A DNA stretch of 64,000 nucleotides from Symsagittifera roscoffensis (GCF_963678635.1 NC_087062.1:23952177-24016176), one strand, 5' to 3'; shown: positions 10,113 through 18,131, counted from the first letter of the stretch. Notes: a model not told the origin generated them from the letters alone. Numbers and translations are program-made.

Positions 10113-10739
10113 ATGGTTGAAGCAATGTATGAGCAATCCCCTGATTATTTCAAACAGTTCCAAAAAAATTACAAATTTTTCATCCTGAATCATGAACCCA
10201 ACTTTTCAGGCTTCGCTTCAAAAGCAAATTTTGCAGTATCCTCCCATTCGAATAAATTAGATTTTTGCAACCATTCGATTGACAACGAAAAACATTATCA
10301 TGTGCTGGTCGAATTTACGAAAGAGTCTACCGATTTACTTAACAAGATGACTTCAAAAGCCTTCGTTGTTCCTTGTCTTCTCTCTACATTCAAATATTTA
10401 ATTTTGGGTTGCTCCAACTATGAATTGTCTGGCCCTCTGATGGAAAAACTGAAAATAGCTGTGAATTATAACTCCATCAACAACTTAGATTTTAGTGGTG
10501 TTCCAGTTCGCAGACGATTGCCTCAAGTTTGCTTCGGCTCGCAGACTAAATCTGTTCAAACTCAAACTGACCTGATTACTAACGTAACAATTGAACGCTT
10601 TACTAATATTTTGAATGGTGAAAACGCTGCTGAGTTTTCTGAAATAATTGACATAATTTTAAGTGGGTATGGTTGTATGGAAATTGATTCAAACACTTTG
10701 TTTGTTAAATTTATAATGGAGAAGAAATTCAAGTTTTAA
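10113..10739 (+). CDS. Unknown 208-aa protein with one HUH-like motif
   Basis: Follows the PC4-like gene by 37 nt in the same direction, so they may share a transcript. Residues 61-68, HYHVLVEF, have the shape of Rep motif 2 (His-hydrophobic-His followed by hydrophobics). YKFFILNHEPN at 20-30 could stand for motif 1, and Tyr95 (TFKYLIL) lies at a plausible distance for a catalytic Tyr. However, the Lys usually found near that Tyr is missing and the rest is not recognisable. The second half has a basic patch (VPVRRRLP). Family unknown; the Rep reading is weak. Confidence 0.65.
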   Translation: MVEAMYEQSPDYFKQFQKNYKFFILNHEPNFSGFASKANFAVSSHSNKLDFCNHSIDNEKHYHVLVEFTKESTDLLNKMTSKAFVVPCLLSTFKYLILGCSNYELSGPLMEKLKIAVNYNSINNLDFSGVPVRRRLPQVCFGSQTKSVQTQTDLITNVTIERFTNILNGENAAEFSEIIDIILSGYGCMEIDSNTLFVKFIMEKKFKF

Positions 10740-10790
10740 ATATTGGTTTTCTTTCGCTCTTGTATATCAAAAAAAATGTTACTACACAAG

Positions 10791-10879
10791 CGGGAGGCGT
10801 TCCCGAGGAGCGTAGCGACGAGCAACGCCGGGTTAGCTATTGCCCCTTAAACCAAACGGCCATGCCTTAATATTTCGAA
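10791..10879 (-). repeat. 89-bp perfect inverted repeat, right copy
   Basis: Exact reverse complement of 7236-7324. It lies between the convergent ends of the 208-aa gene (plus) and the protease gene (minus), so it separates the cassette from the virion genes and may double as a transcription boundary. Confidence 0.95.
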
Positions 10880-11002
10880 GGACTTGATATGAAACTTTTC
10901 GCGGTTCATATAAACTTGCAGAAAAAAAATTTTGTTGTTAATAAGAATGAATTGAAAAAAAAAACGAATTTATAAATTTTACAAAAACATCAATAAATTA
11001 AT

Positions 11003-11440
11003 TTAGAATAACATATGTTTGGCAAATCTTATCAAATCATGATCATTAAGTTTGAAACCTATTGGAAATTTGTTTGTAATTATAACATGAGCAACATAAA
11101 TACAATAAAGTCCGCATAACACCGAATCAGCTGATTGTATTGGTTTTTTCAACAGTAGCTGATTTCCCTCGTGAATTGTACGTCGCATATTCTTGTAAAC
11201 GAGGGGATAATCACATAATCGTTTACCTAGAGCATCTGCGAAGAATATCTGTCCTCCAGCTTGAGCAAAAAGCAACCAGTGGGTTCCAGGTTGATCCGAT
11301 GGTGAGGCATTCATAATCATGAATGTATTATCGTTTTTCAGTACTGAAGAGCATGGCAAATCTGCCGGAAAAACACCTCTAAAGCAATGTTTCAAATGTT
11401 TACAACGGTTAATAATTTCTACTAGTTGAAGATTATCCAT
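11003..11440 (-). CDS. PRO: Adenain-like cysteine protease (PRO)
   Basis: 145 aa, the family's usual size. The catalytic set of the adenovirus-type/Ulp1-like fold is visible: His54 in GTHWLLF, Asp69 in FADALGK, Gln102 in QSADS, and nucleophile Cys109 in VLCGLYCIY. In related viruses it cleaves capsid and core precursors during maturation. It starts 7 nt after the major capsid gene stops, in the same direction, within the run of virion genes. No lesion seen. The right copy of the 89-bp repeat lies just past its 3' end. Confidence 0.92.
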   Translation of the reverse strand: MDNLQLVEIINRCKHLKHCFRGVFPADLPCSSVLKNDNTFMIMNASPSDQPGTHWLLFAQAGGQIFFADALGKRLCDYPLVYKNMRRTIHEGNQLLLKKPIQSADSVLCGLYCIYVAHVIITNKFPIGFKLNDHDLIRFAKHMLF

Positions 11441-11447
11441 GTCTATC

Positions 11448-12764
11448 TTAGGTCATAAGAGTGTTTTTGGTAATTTTTCTATCTGAACGCACATAAACTG
11501 TTGATGCACGCTCTCCCATAAACAATAACTCGACGTTATTACCGAGACCTGCGTCAAACTTGAGTTCGAGCGAAATAGTGCAATTGGTCAATTCAGGATG
11601 AATAAAATCGTGTGAAGCCTCCTGAGTAGACGTGAGATCAAAAGCCATAATATAATGATTATCATAATTAGCGAGACTGATTCCATGACTAGTGTTTAAA
11701 ACAAAATCAAGAGCCTCAAGCGTATTGTAATAAATTCTTTTATTGTCTGATGTTGAGATGGGAGTTCCGGCAATGGGTAGACCGTTTCTGTACACAATGA
11801 TCTCATTCAACCCAAATTTCTGGTAATGAAAAGGGTTTGTTCTATTAGTACCCAAATATGCTTCGTTTATGCTCATTGCTACTATCATTCTTCGAACAGG
11901 TTCTTTTGCAAAAACATCCTCTTGTCGCCAGCTTTGTACTCCTGCAGTTGCGAGAAACGTTTTTGGTACTACTTCGATGTAATTGTAAATTGCCGGGTTC
12001 TTCAACAAAGTTTTTTCTATTGATGAGAGAACATAGTCAGTCACAGTCATCTTTCTGACATAGAGGTTAGCTTCGATTATTTGGACCTTGTAGTGTTTAG
12101 CTGCATCTTCAGATATGACAACAAAATCATTAGGAGAACGTCTAAGAGACAATCTTATTGTCACACCGCTAAGTAGATGCTTGTCACACGACAAAAAGTC
12201 GCAAGCAATTTTACCAAATAGCTTCAGCTCGCTCGAGGCCGCAACGAGACCTTTACGCTCCGTAACATCATCAGCTCTCCTTCCAGCACCGTCAATGGCT
12301 GATGGATTTTCTTCATAATAATAACCTTGACAAGCCAACCATGTTTTCTTGGCATCATTACCGTATGAAAACTCGGTCTCAATAAAGCTTTTATGGGCAA
12401 AATTAGCATTGGTAGTTGATATTTTTTCACCATTCAGAGACAGTGTACACTCAGAAAATAATGAAGATAAAGGATTGTTAACAAAATACGGCGTATCTCT
12501 GTTTGCCGCCTCTGTAGCATGCGTTCGAAGCACGTTTCCATTGCTTCGAACAATTCGTGCAACTATTTCCAAACGAGTACGTTGAAGATCGATGAAATTA
12601 TTTCTGTCGCCGAGTACTTCAAACTCGAGCATAGGACCATCAGGAGAGTAGGAAGGTCCAATTTTTTGGGTGAATGCATTTTCAAAAGTGACAAGTAAAG
12701 GCGGTTTCTCAAATAAGTCCAAGGAGCTGTGAGTTGCTTCACTCGGGATTAAATTAGAAATCAT
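11448..12764 (-). CDS. MCP: Major capsid protein, double jelly-roll (PY)
   Basis: 438 aa, close to the usual Polinton length, uninterrupted. Family marks are the N-terminal LEFEVLGDRNNFIDLQRT block, the SLFSECTLSLNGEKIS block around residues 100-116, and a C-terminal strand region ending in LELKFD. It should assemble as trimeric hexon-like capsomers of an icosahedral shell. The ATG overlaps the end of the upstream basic-protein gene by 11 nt, and the protease follows 7 nt after the stop. This is a virion-structure cluster. Assignment rests on pattern recognition, not on an alignment. Confidence 0.9.
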   Translation of the reverse strand: MISNLIPSEATHSSLDLFEKPPLLVTFENAFTQKIGPSYSPDGPMLEFEVLGDRNNFIDLQRTRLEIVARIVRSNGNVLRTHATEAANRDTPYFVNNPLSSLFSECTLSLNGEKISTTNANFAHKSFIETEFSYGNDAKKTWLACQGYYYEENPSAIDGAGRRADDVTERKGLVAASSELKLFGKIACDFLSCDKHLLSGVTIRLSLRRSPNDFVVISEDAAKHYKVQIIEANLYVRKMTVTDYVLSSIEKTLLKNPAIYNYIEVVPKTFLATAGVQSWRQEDVFAKEPVRRMIVAMSINEAYLGTNRTNPFHYQKFGLNEIIVYRNGLPIAGTPISTSDNKRIYYNTLEALDFVLNTSHGISLANYDNHYIMAFDLTSTQEASHDFIHPELTNCTISLELKFDAGLGNNVELLFMGERASTVYVRSDRKITKNTLMT

Positions 12765-13161
12765 TTTTAACCCTTGTAAAGAAATCGGAGCGACTTCTCT
12801 GTGCAGTTCGTTTTCTGGGAATGACGCGTCTCGTTTTTCGTTTAAACGCCGTCGTTCTTTTCGGATGACTTTTCCGAGATCTACTTCCTCCTCCTACTTG
12901 CTTTTTGATTGTTTTTCTAACGGTGCTTTTGAGTGCCTGCTTAGGACTTTTTCTTTTTGTTGCAACTTCTATCAGTTCTGGAGCTGCCTGAAGAAGTAGT
13001 TCTTTTCCGATTTTTTAAGCCGCGGGTATCACAAATTTTCGAGCCAGTGGAAGTGCGACTCTTCCTATTCCCAAGGCTAATGCACCGAAGCCACTGCCTC
13101 GTTGTCTATAATGCCCCGAGAAATGTGGTAGGTTTGCTTGGTTGTGGTAATATGAATCCAT
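12754..13161 (-). pseudogene. Basic core/membrane-lytic-like small virion protein, one internal stop
   Basis: A 136-codon frame from ATG 13161 to TAA 12754, broken only by TAA at 13015-13017 (codon 49). The N-terminus is Tyr/His/Gly-rich, followed by a Gly/Leu amphipathic stretch (GSGFGALALGIGRVALPLA). The second half is extremely Lys/Arg-rich (KRKSPKQ, RKTIKK, KRKTRR, RKRTAQRS). This layout fits the small Polinton proteins compared with adenovirus pVI (membrane-active) and core proteins VII/X (DNA packing). It sits between minor and major capsid genes, and its end overlaps the MCP start by 11 nt, which supports it being a real, recently broken gene. Confidence 0.75.
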
Positions 13162-13166
13162 TTTGA

Positions 13167-14060
13167 TCAATTGCTAAACTTTTGAAATTTCAAAGTCAGA
13201 ACAACTTTTCCCCCTCCAGCGAAAGGAACAAGTCCTCCAGTTTCTGTGCGCAAGTTCACAGAAATATTGGAAATATTATTGACCAAAAGTTTTTTAAAAT
13301 CCAAATTACTAAACACTTTACGATGATTCGGTTCAATTGTACATGCGTAACCGTTTTTCACTCGACGATTTGTATCAATGACTCGTAAAAGGGGTGCTTT
13401 TGTGTCTCCGACTATTTGATAATGAATTATGTCCAGATAAATAAACATAAGCTGAGTACCAGCGCATACATCAACGGGATAGTCAGCAATAAGATCTTGG
13501 GTAGAGAATGTGCTATGTTTCGTGCTTCCTTGTTTGTAACCTATATGATAACCAGTTCCATCTCTGACGCCTTTGAATCCAAGTAGACTAGGAATTTGCG
13601 GGCTTGAAAAAGTTATACCTTCCCAATAATGCAGCCATAAGGAAAGATGTTTGGTTATTGGATCTATTACGTAATCCAATTTCTCTAATTCTGTCTTTCG
13701 ACGAATCTCGTCCAGTATTTGATCAATGCTCGTATATTCTCCTTTTGTTATTTTTGCTGTTTCTCCAAGGTAAGGTCTGGAGATCTTGTCTTTCTCAACT
13801 TTCATGCTTGCTATAACCCGATCTTTTTTGTAGTACACAATGTTGTTGTCAGTTACGTTGTTTATCTGAGTAGGGAAGGTAATTTCTGTAACTGCTACTC
13901 TCCATTCACCTTGCAAATTTATTTCTTCACTAAGGAGATTTTTGAAGTTGGCCAGAGTGTTATCTTTAAAAACGTTCATTGATGCAGATGAAACTAGGGT
14001 AATTGTGAAGGAAGGGGGAACATTATGGGTGAAAAGGCTGTCGGAAGTGCCCTCAGTCAT
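13167..14060 (-). CDS. mCP: Minor capsid protein / penton (PX)
   Basis: 297 aa, intact. The N-terminal signature is typical of Polinton penton proteins: FTITLVSSASMNVFKDNT, then LANFKNLL and GEWRVAVTEI. The C-terminus has a hydrophobic strand series ending KVVLTLKFQKF. A single jelly-roll is expected at capsid vertices. The gene overlaps the integrase stop by 8 nt and ends 6 nt before the basic protein gene begins. Confidence 0.9.
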   Translation of the reverse strand: MTEGTSDSLFTHNVPPSFTITLVSSASMNVFKDNTLANFKNLLSEEINLQGEWRVAVTEITFPTQINNVTDNNIVYYKKDRVIASMKVEKDKISRPYLGETAKITKGEYTSIDQILDEIRRKTELEKLDYVIDPITKHLSLWLHYWEGITFSSPQIPSLLGFKGVRDGTGYHIGYKQGSTKHSTFSTQDLIADYPVDVCAGTQLMFIYLDIIHYQIVGDTKAPLLRVIDTNRRVKNGYACTIEPNHRKVFSNLDFKKLLVNNISNISVNLRTETGGLVPFAGGGKVVLTLKFQKFSN

Positions 14061-15273
14061 GATTGTCCTTCTCCAGAACGCGAATTAGTTCAGACTCGTA
14101 AAATTTTCCCTCAATCGGTTCACTGTTAGAATCAATCAAATTGTATGTTGGGGGATTTCGTGTTGGTATGTCAAAAACTTCAAACACTTCATCGGTGAAC
14201 GATTGTTTGTAACCCTTGCGAAAACGTATGTCTACTTTGGCAAGTCTAACATAATCACCAACATAAAGCTTTGGACGTCGAACTAACTTCAAAGACTGTT
14301 CTGCTCTTAATGAAATCAGGCGAGGAACATCTTTTTTAGTTACTTTATTTGGTGCAAGATTTGTGACACGATTTGTTCTCGAATTAATTGCATTGACAAA
14401 ATCTTGCAATTTGTCAATGTATGAGTAAGTCCATTTATCCTCCAAGTACTTATAAATAAGATTTTTCAAGGAACGGATATTTCTCTCAGCGAATGCGGAC
14501 TTTTTCTCGCTCTCTGTGCTATATGTGTTTATGCCTTTCTTTTTACATAATGCTTCGAAGGACCCTTTAAACTCTGTGCCCTTGTCCACCCATACTTTTT
14601 CCGGTTGTTTTGTCGTTATCATTAGTTTGAACGCTTCTGCTGTTGTAGTAGCATACTTTGATTTCAAGGGTTGCACTCTGAGATAGCGGGACATGCAGTC
14701 AACTGCAACAAGCAGATACTTAACATCATGGTTGTACTGGGCAAGTTTATCAACAAAGGCCAGATCTAATGACCAGATTTCGTCGATATCGTAAACTATG
14801 ACCTTGAGTTGCGGCGTTTTTCGGATCACAGTTCGATATTTCGTGTAAGCAGGTTCAGTATGAAGGAAATGTTTAACTTTCTTTCGCGACAAATTGCTTG
14901 CTTTTATCAAGTTGTTCACACTACCAAATAACGCGGGACCTTTGTCACTGTATTTAGTTTTCAACAATTTTTCTTCAATCTTGGTAATTTTCCCATTGTT
15001 TTGTTTGCGCCTTCGTCTTTTCTGACGTTGGAGAATCTGAATCGTTATGGGGCGTTCCGTATGAGTCAGAGCCTTCTTCTGACTCTTTTTCACGTTTTTG
15101 GTTTTGGGTTTTTCTATTACCGCTGAGACTTTTTCGTTTGTGTTTTTTACTTCTCTTAAGGTTTGCACTACTTTTTTCCTGCCAAGTGGGTGATGTTGAG
15201 CGGGTTCTTGAGGGTCCGGGTTCTCGTTTCTCTTGAACGTTAAAAGACGCTGACTGAACCGCGTGTTTGGCAT
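14053..15273 (-). CDS. INT: Retroviral-type DDE integrase (INT)
   Basis: 406 aa. It inserts the element and makes the 6-bp target duplication. The catalytic core has Asp170 (WSLDLAFVD), Asp230 (VWVDKGTEF) and Glu263 (AERNIRS), with spacing of 60 and 33 residues. Before it, around 100-150, is a conserved helical region (YSDKGPALFGS). The C-terminus (about 330-400) has an SH3/chromo-like strand region (YVGDYVRLAK, then YNLIDSNSEPIEGKF). The first 95 residues are Lys/Arg-rich and overlap by 299 nt, in another frame, the end of the upstream gene. The start could lie further in. No lesion seen. Confidence 0.93.
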   Translation of the reverse strand: MPNTRFSQRLLTFKRNENPDPQEPAQHHPLGRKKVVQTLREVKNTNEKVSAVIEKPKTKNVKKSQKKALTHTERPITIQILQRQKRRRRKQNNGKITKIEEKLLKTKYSDKGPALFGSVNNLIKASNLSRKKVKHFLHTEPAYTKYRTVIRKTPQLKVIVYDIDEIWSLDLAFVDKLAQYNHDVKYLLVAVDCMSRYLRVQPLKSKYATTTAEAFKLMITTKQPEKVWVDKGTEFKGSFEALCKKKGINTYSTESEKKSAFAERNIRSLKNLIYKYLEDKWTYSYIDKLQDFVNAINSRTNRVTNLAPNKVTKKDVPRLISLRAEQSLKLVRRPKLYVGDYVRLAKVDIRFRKGYKQSFTDEVFEVFDIPTRNPPTYNLIDSNSEPIEGKFYESELIRVLEKDNHD

Positions 15274-15835
15274 TTCGATTTATTACCAGGTTTTCATTCA
15301 AGTTGAGAGCAGTTAAAATGTTAATGAACGCCGGATTGTGTAATTTTTTCGTTGGTTGTTGTATGTCGTATAAAAATATTGTAGCTTTAAGTCCTGTTGG
15401 TACTTTATCTACATATATCACCTCATTGTCACGGTTTATGGTTACTCTTTCTGAATTTTCTATGATTTCAAGTACGGTTTTTGCTCTAACAAATTTTTTG
15501 TCTTCTAAAACTTGTAACTGTCCTAAAATGCTTTCGTTCTGTCTATTGCGTTTCTCTTCTAGTATTTCGTCTTTAACACGTTCGACCGGTACTTCTTCAT
15601 CGTCCGTTAACAGTTTAAGCTGTTCTTGTTGGGGCTCAACATCATCCGTAAATGTTTCCTTCGTTGCAGTAGTCTTACTAGTTTGTGGAGGTAATTGGGG
15701 TCTAAGCCGGTTAAGATAGGACAGTTGAGCATTTTTATGTTTAATATTATTATCATGAAGAACACGTGCAGCATGTGGCTGCTCTTTAACATATAAGTGT
15801 TTCGGAATTAGAATGAATTCTTCAGCAGTCATCAT
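14975..15835 (-). CDS. Conserved Polinton protein of unknown function (286 aa), overlaps INT
   Basis: The start ATG at 15835 forms a TAATG overlap with the stop of the previous gene; an upstream frame (15859) exists but is less likely. The N-terminal block TAEEFILIPKHLY, then QPHAARVL, and later YLNRLRP is one I associate with the protein preceding the integrase in Polintons. The middle is acidic. Residues about 130-200 have a globular segment (IYVDKVPTG, NPAFINILTALNL). The last 90 residues are Lys/Arg/Ser-rich and overlap the INT frame. No enzymatic motif seen. A virion, scaffold or DNA-binding role is only a guess. Confidence 0.8.
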   Translation of the reverse strand: MMTAEEFILIPKHLYVKEQPHAARVLHDNNIKHKNAQLSYLNRLRPQLPPQTSKTTATKETFTDDVEPQQEQLKLLTDDEEVPVERVKDEILEEKRNRQNESILGQLQVLEDKKFVRAKTVLEIIENSERVTINRDNEVIYVDKVPTGLKATIFLYDIQQPTKKLHNPAFINILTALNLNENLVINRNAKHAVQSASFNVQEKREPGPSRTRSTSPTWQEKSSANLKRSKKHKRKSLSGNRKTQNQKREKESEEGSDSYGTPHNDSDSPTSEKTKAQTKQWENYQD

Positions 15836-16140
15836 TAAGTTGTGAGGTACTTGTAACAAAAATAAAGTATTTGTCGAACTAAATGGAAGCCTTCTTTACT
15901 CAAAATAATCGCACGTTTTTTGACAACATTGGTTTTTGGAGTTATTAAGTATTTGTATGCTGTCTCGAATCGTTCGATGTTTGCGATTTTAACGGGTACG
16001 TTTCCATTGACTACATTGAGCAAACATTCACAAATAAGTGTTATGATCTCACGATTTGAAGTTTTTCTAATTAATCTTCTTAGCTGGTCAGGTTTCAGTT
16101 GTACCATATGCCGCAGAATAGATAAGTTTTTCTTTTTCAT
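15835..16140 (-). CDS. Small conserved Polinton protein (101 aa)
   Basis: A basic, helical protein. Its ICECLLNVVNGNVPVKIANIE block, followed by NVVKKRAIILSKEGFHLV, resembles a small protein family common in metazoan Polintons, normally described only as hypothetical. Its start lies inside the end of the ATPase gene (53-nt overlap), and its stop overlaps the next start as TAATG, so it is embedded in a coupled gene string. Function unknown; a minor virion protein is possible. Confidence 0.75.
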   Translation of the reverse strand: MKKKNLSILRHMVQLKPDQLRRLIRKTSNREIITLICECLLNVVNGNVPVKIANIERFETAYKYLITPKTNVVKKRAIILSKEGFHLVRQILYFCYKYLTT

Positions 16141-16861
16141 TTGTGATTGCAGTAGTTTCTGCTTCAGTTAAGGGTAAATAAAAAACTGTTGGACCAGGTG
16201 GTGTGATATTTGAACAATATCTCAAACAATCTGATGTACGGGGGTCCAATTCGATTAGAAGATGTCCAAAAGAGTCTCTGGTAGCTAATTCGTAACAGTT
16301 TCTCAAAAATTTTGATACATTCAATTGTCTTCCTAAAAGATCTAGTTGCTGAACGTCGCGAGGCGATTTGAACAGAATGATGTGTGAAGTGTTCAAATCA
16401 ATCGTACGCGACCATCGACTTTGTTGAAACAAGTTATGCTTAACATATATTACATCTATCCCTCTATGTCTACCCGCAGTCGCTAACCTAACAAATTCCT
16501 TGTCATTATAGATGTCTTCACATGAATCATCGAAAACTAGAAGAACATTTTCTAATTTTCTCACAGATTCGAATCCGTCGAATTTCATGAACTCCACATT
16601 CACTTCGCGAGAAGACACTTTTTCTGAGAATGCAGGTTGCATCTCTTTGTAAAGATATAGAACGGTTCCAAATTTAGGGTAAAAAGTATTTCCCATCAGA
16701 AGTTTCAAAATTAACTCAGTTTTCCCGGATCCTGAAGGTCCCACAATCGCCATAAAAATTCTTGTCGAAGTATCAATCACTTTATTCATATTCTTGGGTT
16801 TGGTAGTACTTAACCAACCAAGCCTGATAAAATCGAGAACCAAACTGACGTTTCTTCGCAA
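16088..16861 (-). CDS. ATP: DNA-packaging ATPase, FtsK/HerA (A32-like) family (ATP)
   Basis: Walker A GPSGSGKT lies at residues 41-48 and Walker B LLVFDD at 107-112 of the long frame, followed by a conserved GRHRGIDVIYVKHN segment. Members pump the genome into the capsid. The longest frame starts at 16861, but ATG 16789 (codon 25, MNKVIDTS) is probably the true start: it forms an ATGA overlap with the original end of the upstream membrane-protein gene and gives a 233-aa protein. Intact. Confidence 0.92.
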   Translation of the reverse strand: MRRNVSLVLDFIRLGWLSTTKPKNMNKVIDTSTRIFMAIVGPSGSGKTELILKLLMGNTFYPKFGTVLYLYKEMQPAFSEKVSSREVNVEFMKFDGFESVRKLENVLLVFDDSCEDIYNDKEFVRLATAGRHRGIDVIYVKHNLFQQSRWSRTIDLNTSHIILFKSPRDVQQLDLLGRQLNVSKFLRNCYELATRDSFGHLLIELDPRTSDCLRYCSNITPPGPTVFYLPLTEAETTAITNEKEKLIYSAAYGTTET

Positions 16862-17070
16862 CTTAATTTAGTGAAAGAAAGTTTGAGAATGCAGAAAGTT
16901 AGTAAAATTAGAATTACTACCATTTGCGCAACAAAAACTACTTCAGACCTTGGCAAAGTTACATTGTTACAAAACTTCCATGATTTTTTTTCACTGTTTG
17001 TCTCGTTATAAACAAACTCTGTTACTATTGTTGCGTCAGGTTCATCTACTGCTGTTGTTGCTTCTGACAT
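16786..17070 (-). pseudogene. Small single-pass membrane protein, stop 8 codons early
   Basis: 86 readable residues: a polar N-terminus, one membrane segment (VVFVAQMVVILILLTFCIL, about 44-62), then a short amphipathic tail ending LSGLVG. In frame after TAA 16810-16812 come a few more codons (VLPNPRI) and TGA at 16786, which overlaps the ATPase ATG as ATGA. That overlap suggests the first stop is a recent mutation of a slightly longer protein. Similar small membrane proteins occur beside the ATPase in Polintons; a role in virion membrane or entry is inference. A truncated protein may still be made. Confidence 0.7.
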
Positions 17071-17142
17071 TTGAGAAACTATTTATTCTACAGACTGCGT
17101 TAGACTTTTTCTCTCTTTGAATGAAGCTTGTAAAAAATTGAA

Positions 17143-17647
17143 TTAGTTTTGAGAACAGTAAAAAATTTCATAACGTGTGAAATCTCTATCATTTATGTCA
17201 TGCATTTCTAAAACAAAGTTTGCTGGGATATTTGCAGTTTTTTTGTAGTACATTATTTTCTTCACAGTATCCTCTTTCACAATCGTCTTAATCTCATCTG
17301 GCAATTCACTGCTGTTTAGATCCATCTGAACTCCTGGCTGACGTTTGGGTACTAAGACTAGTTCGGGAAGATATACTCCTCGCTTGCTGGCTAACATTTC
17401 TGATAAACTTGAATCTCTGGAAGTATACAAATTGATCAATAACTGGAAAAAACCTCTTCAACGTAGACAACTCTTCTTCGGAAATTATTATTTGCTCCTT
17501 CCTCTGAACAGTTTGGCCACTGCAATCAATACGCTCTATTCTCGTTAATGAAATTTTGATATCACCCTCTGGAGTCATCCACGCACAAAGCATTGAATTT
17601 GGTGATAGGTATGTCTCCACTTTCGCTGATCTCTCGCTGTTGTTCAT
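17143..17647 (-). pseudogene. Probable frameshifted gene, possible second PC4-like protein
   Basis: Two overlapping minus-strand frames (17306-17647 and 17143-17439) meet at a homopolymer of six bases at 17447-17452. A 1-nt slip there would join LKRFF of the first to the second frame, giving about 168 residues. The first part (MLCAWMTPEGDIKISLTRIERI, then IIISEEELSTLKRFF) has the strand-strand-EEL-x-LK pattern of PC4-type domains. The second part ends in a globular region (YYKKTANIPANFVLEMHDI). It lies between the exonuclease-like and membrane-protein genes. If both this and the 9716 gene are PC4-like, the element carries two. Confidence 0.5.
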
Positions 17648-18131
17648 TTTTCAACCAATCATAAAAAACCTTGGTTTTCTTCAGGGCACAATGATTCCTG
17701 GAGTTGTAATGTGGAATATGTTTATTGCAACTTGGATAATTTTTAAAATATAAGTTTTCAACCCGAGGGCAGCCCAAATCATCTAGGTTTTCAATCTTTC
17801 GGTCCAAGTACTTGGCCAAAAATTCTGTCTTTTCTTTTCCTTTAGCGTAAAAAACGGCACCGGGATTTCTCAACACGAAACTCTGAAGTATTTGATTCAA
17901 GTTTATATAAAGATAATCACCGTTTTCCCAATGGAGACCGTGTAAATAATTTGTTAACCAGTTGTAAGCTTTTTGTTCAAGCTTTGGTAGTATATTGAAA
18001 TTCACTGGAGGTAGGAAAATGAGTCGATCGCTGTAGTCTGAAGTTGTTATTGCTAATTCTTTAACCACAAAGGCGTTTTTCTTGTAACGAAAGCCTTCCA
18101 CGTCAAGCACAACTGATCTCTCGCCTAGCAT
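17562..18131 (-). CDS. DEDDh-like 3'-5' exonuclease (RNase H-like fold), divergent
   Basis: 189 aa. The N-terminal VVLDVEGF supplies the DxE of exonuclease motif I, followed by FVVKELAI. The central WLTNYLHGLHW and LHWENGDYLY blocks and the late VFYAKGKEK segment with LDDLGCP match a family I know as a hypothetical protein associated with metazoan mobile elements. HCALKKTKVFYDW near 150 stands where HxALxDA would be, with Lys in place of the usual Asp, so activity is uncertain. It overlaps the upstream gene by 7 nt and the downstream frame by 86 nt. Confidence 0.65.
   Translation of the reverse strand: MLGERSVVLDVEGFRYKKNAFVVKELAITTSDYSDRLIFLPPVNFNILPKLEQKAYNWLTNYLHGLHWENGDYLYINLNQILQSFVLRNPGAVFYAKGKEKTEFLAKYLDRKIENLDDLGCPRVENLYFKNYPSCNKHIPHYNSRNHCALKKTKVFYDWLKNEQQREISESGDIPITKFNALCVDDSRG

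Noticed and set aside
15267-15719. 150-codon plus-strand open frame
   Set aside because: Antisense shadow of the 286-aa Polinton gene; Ser/Leu-rich as expected for the complement of Lys/Glu codons.
1888-17070. Stop-codon reassignment to explain internal TAA and TGA codons
   Set aside because: TAA, TAG and TGA all end other intact genes in the same element and in the host genes; single point lesions are simpler.
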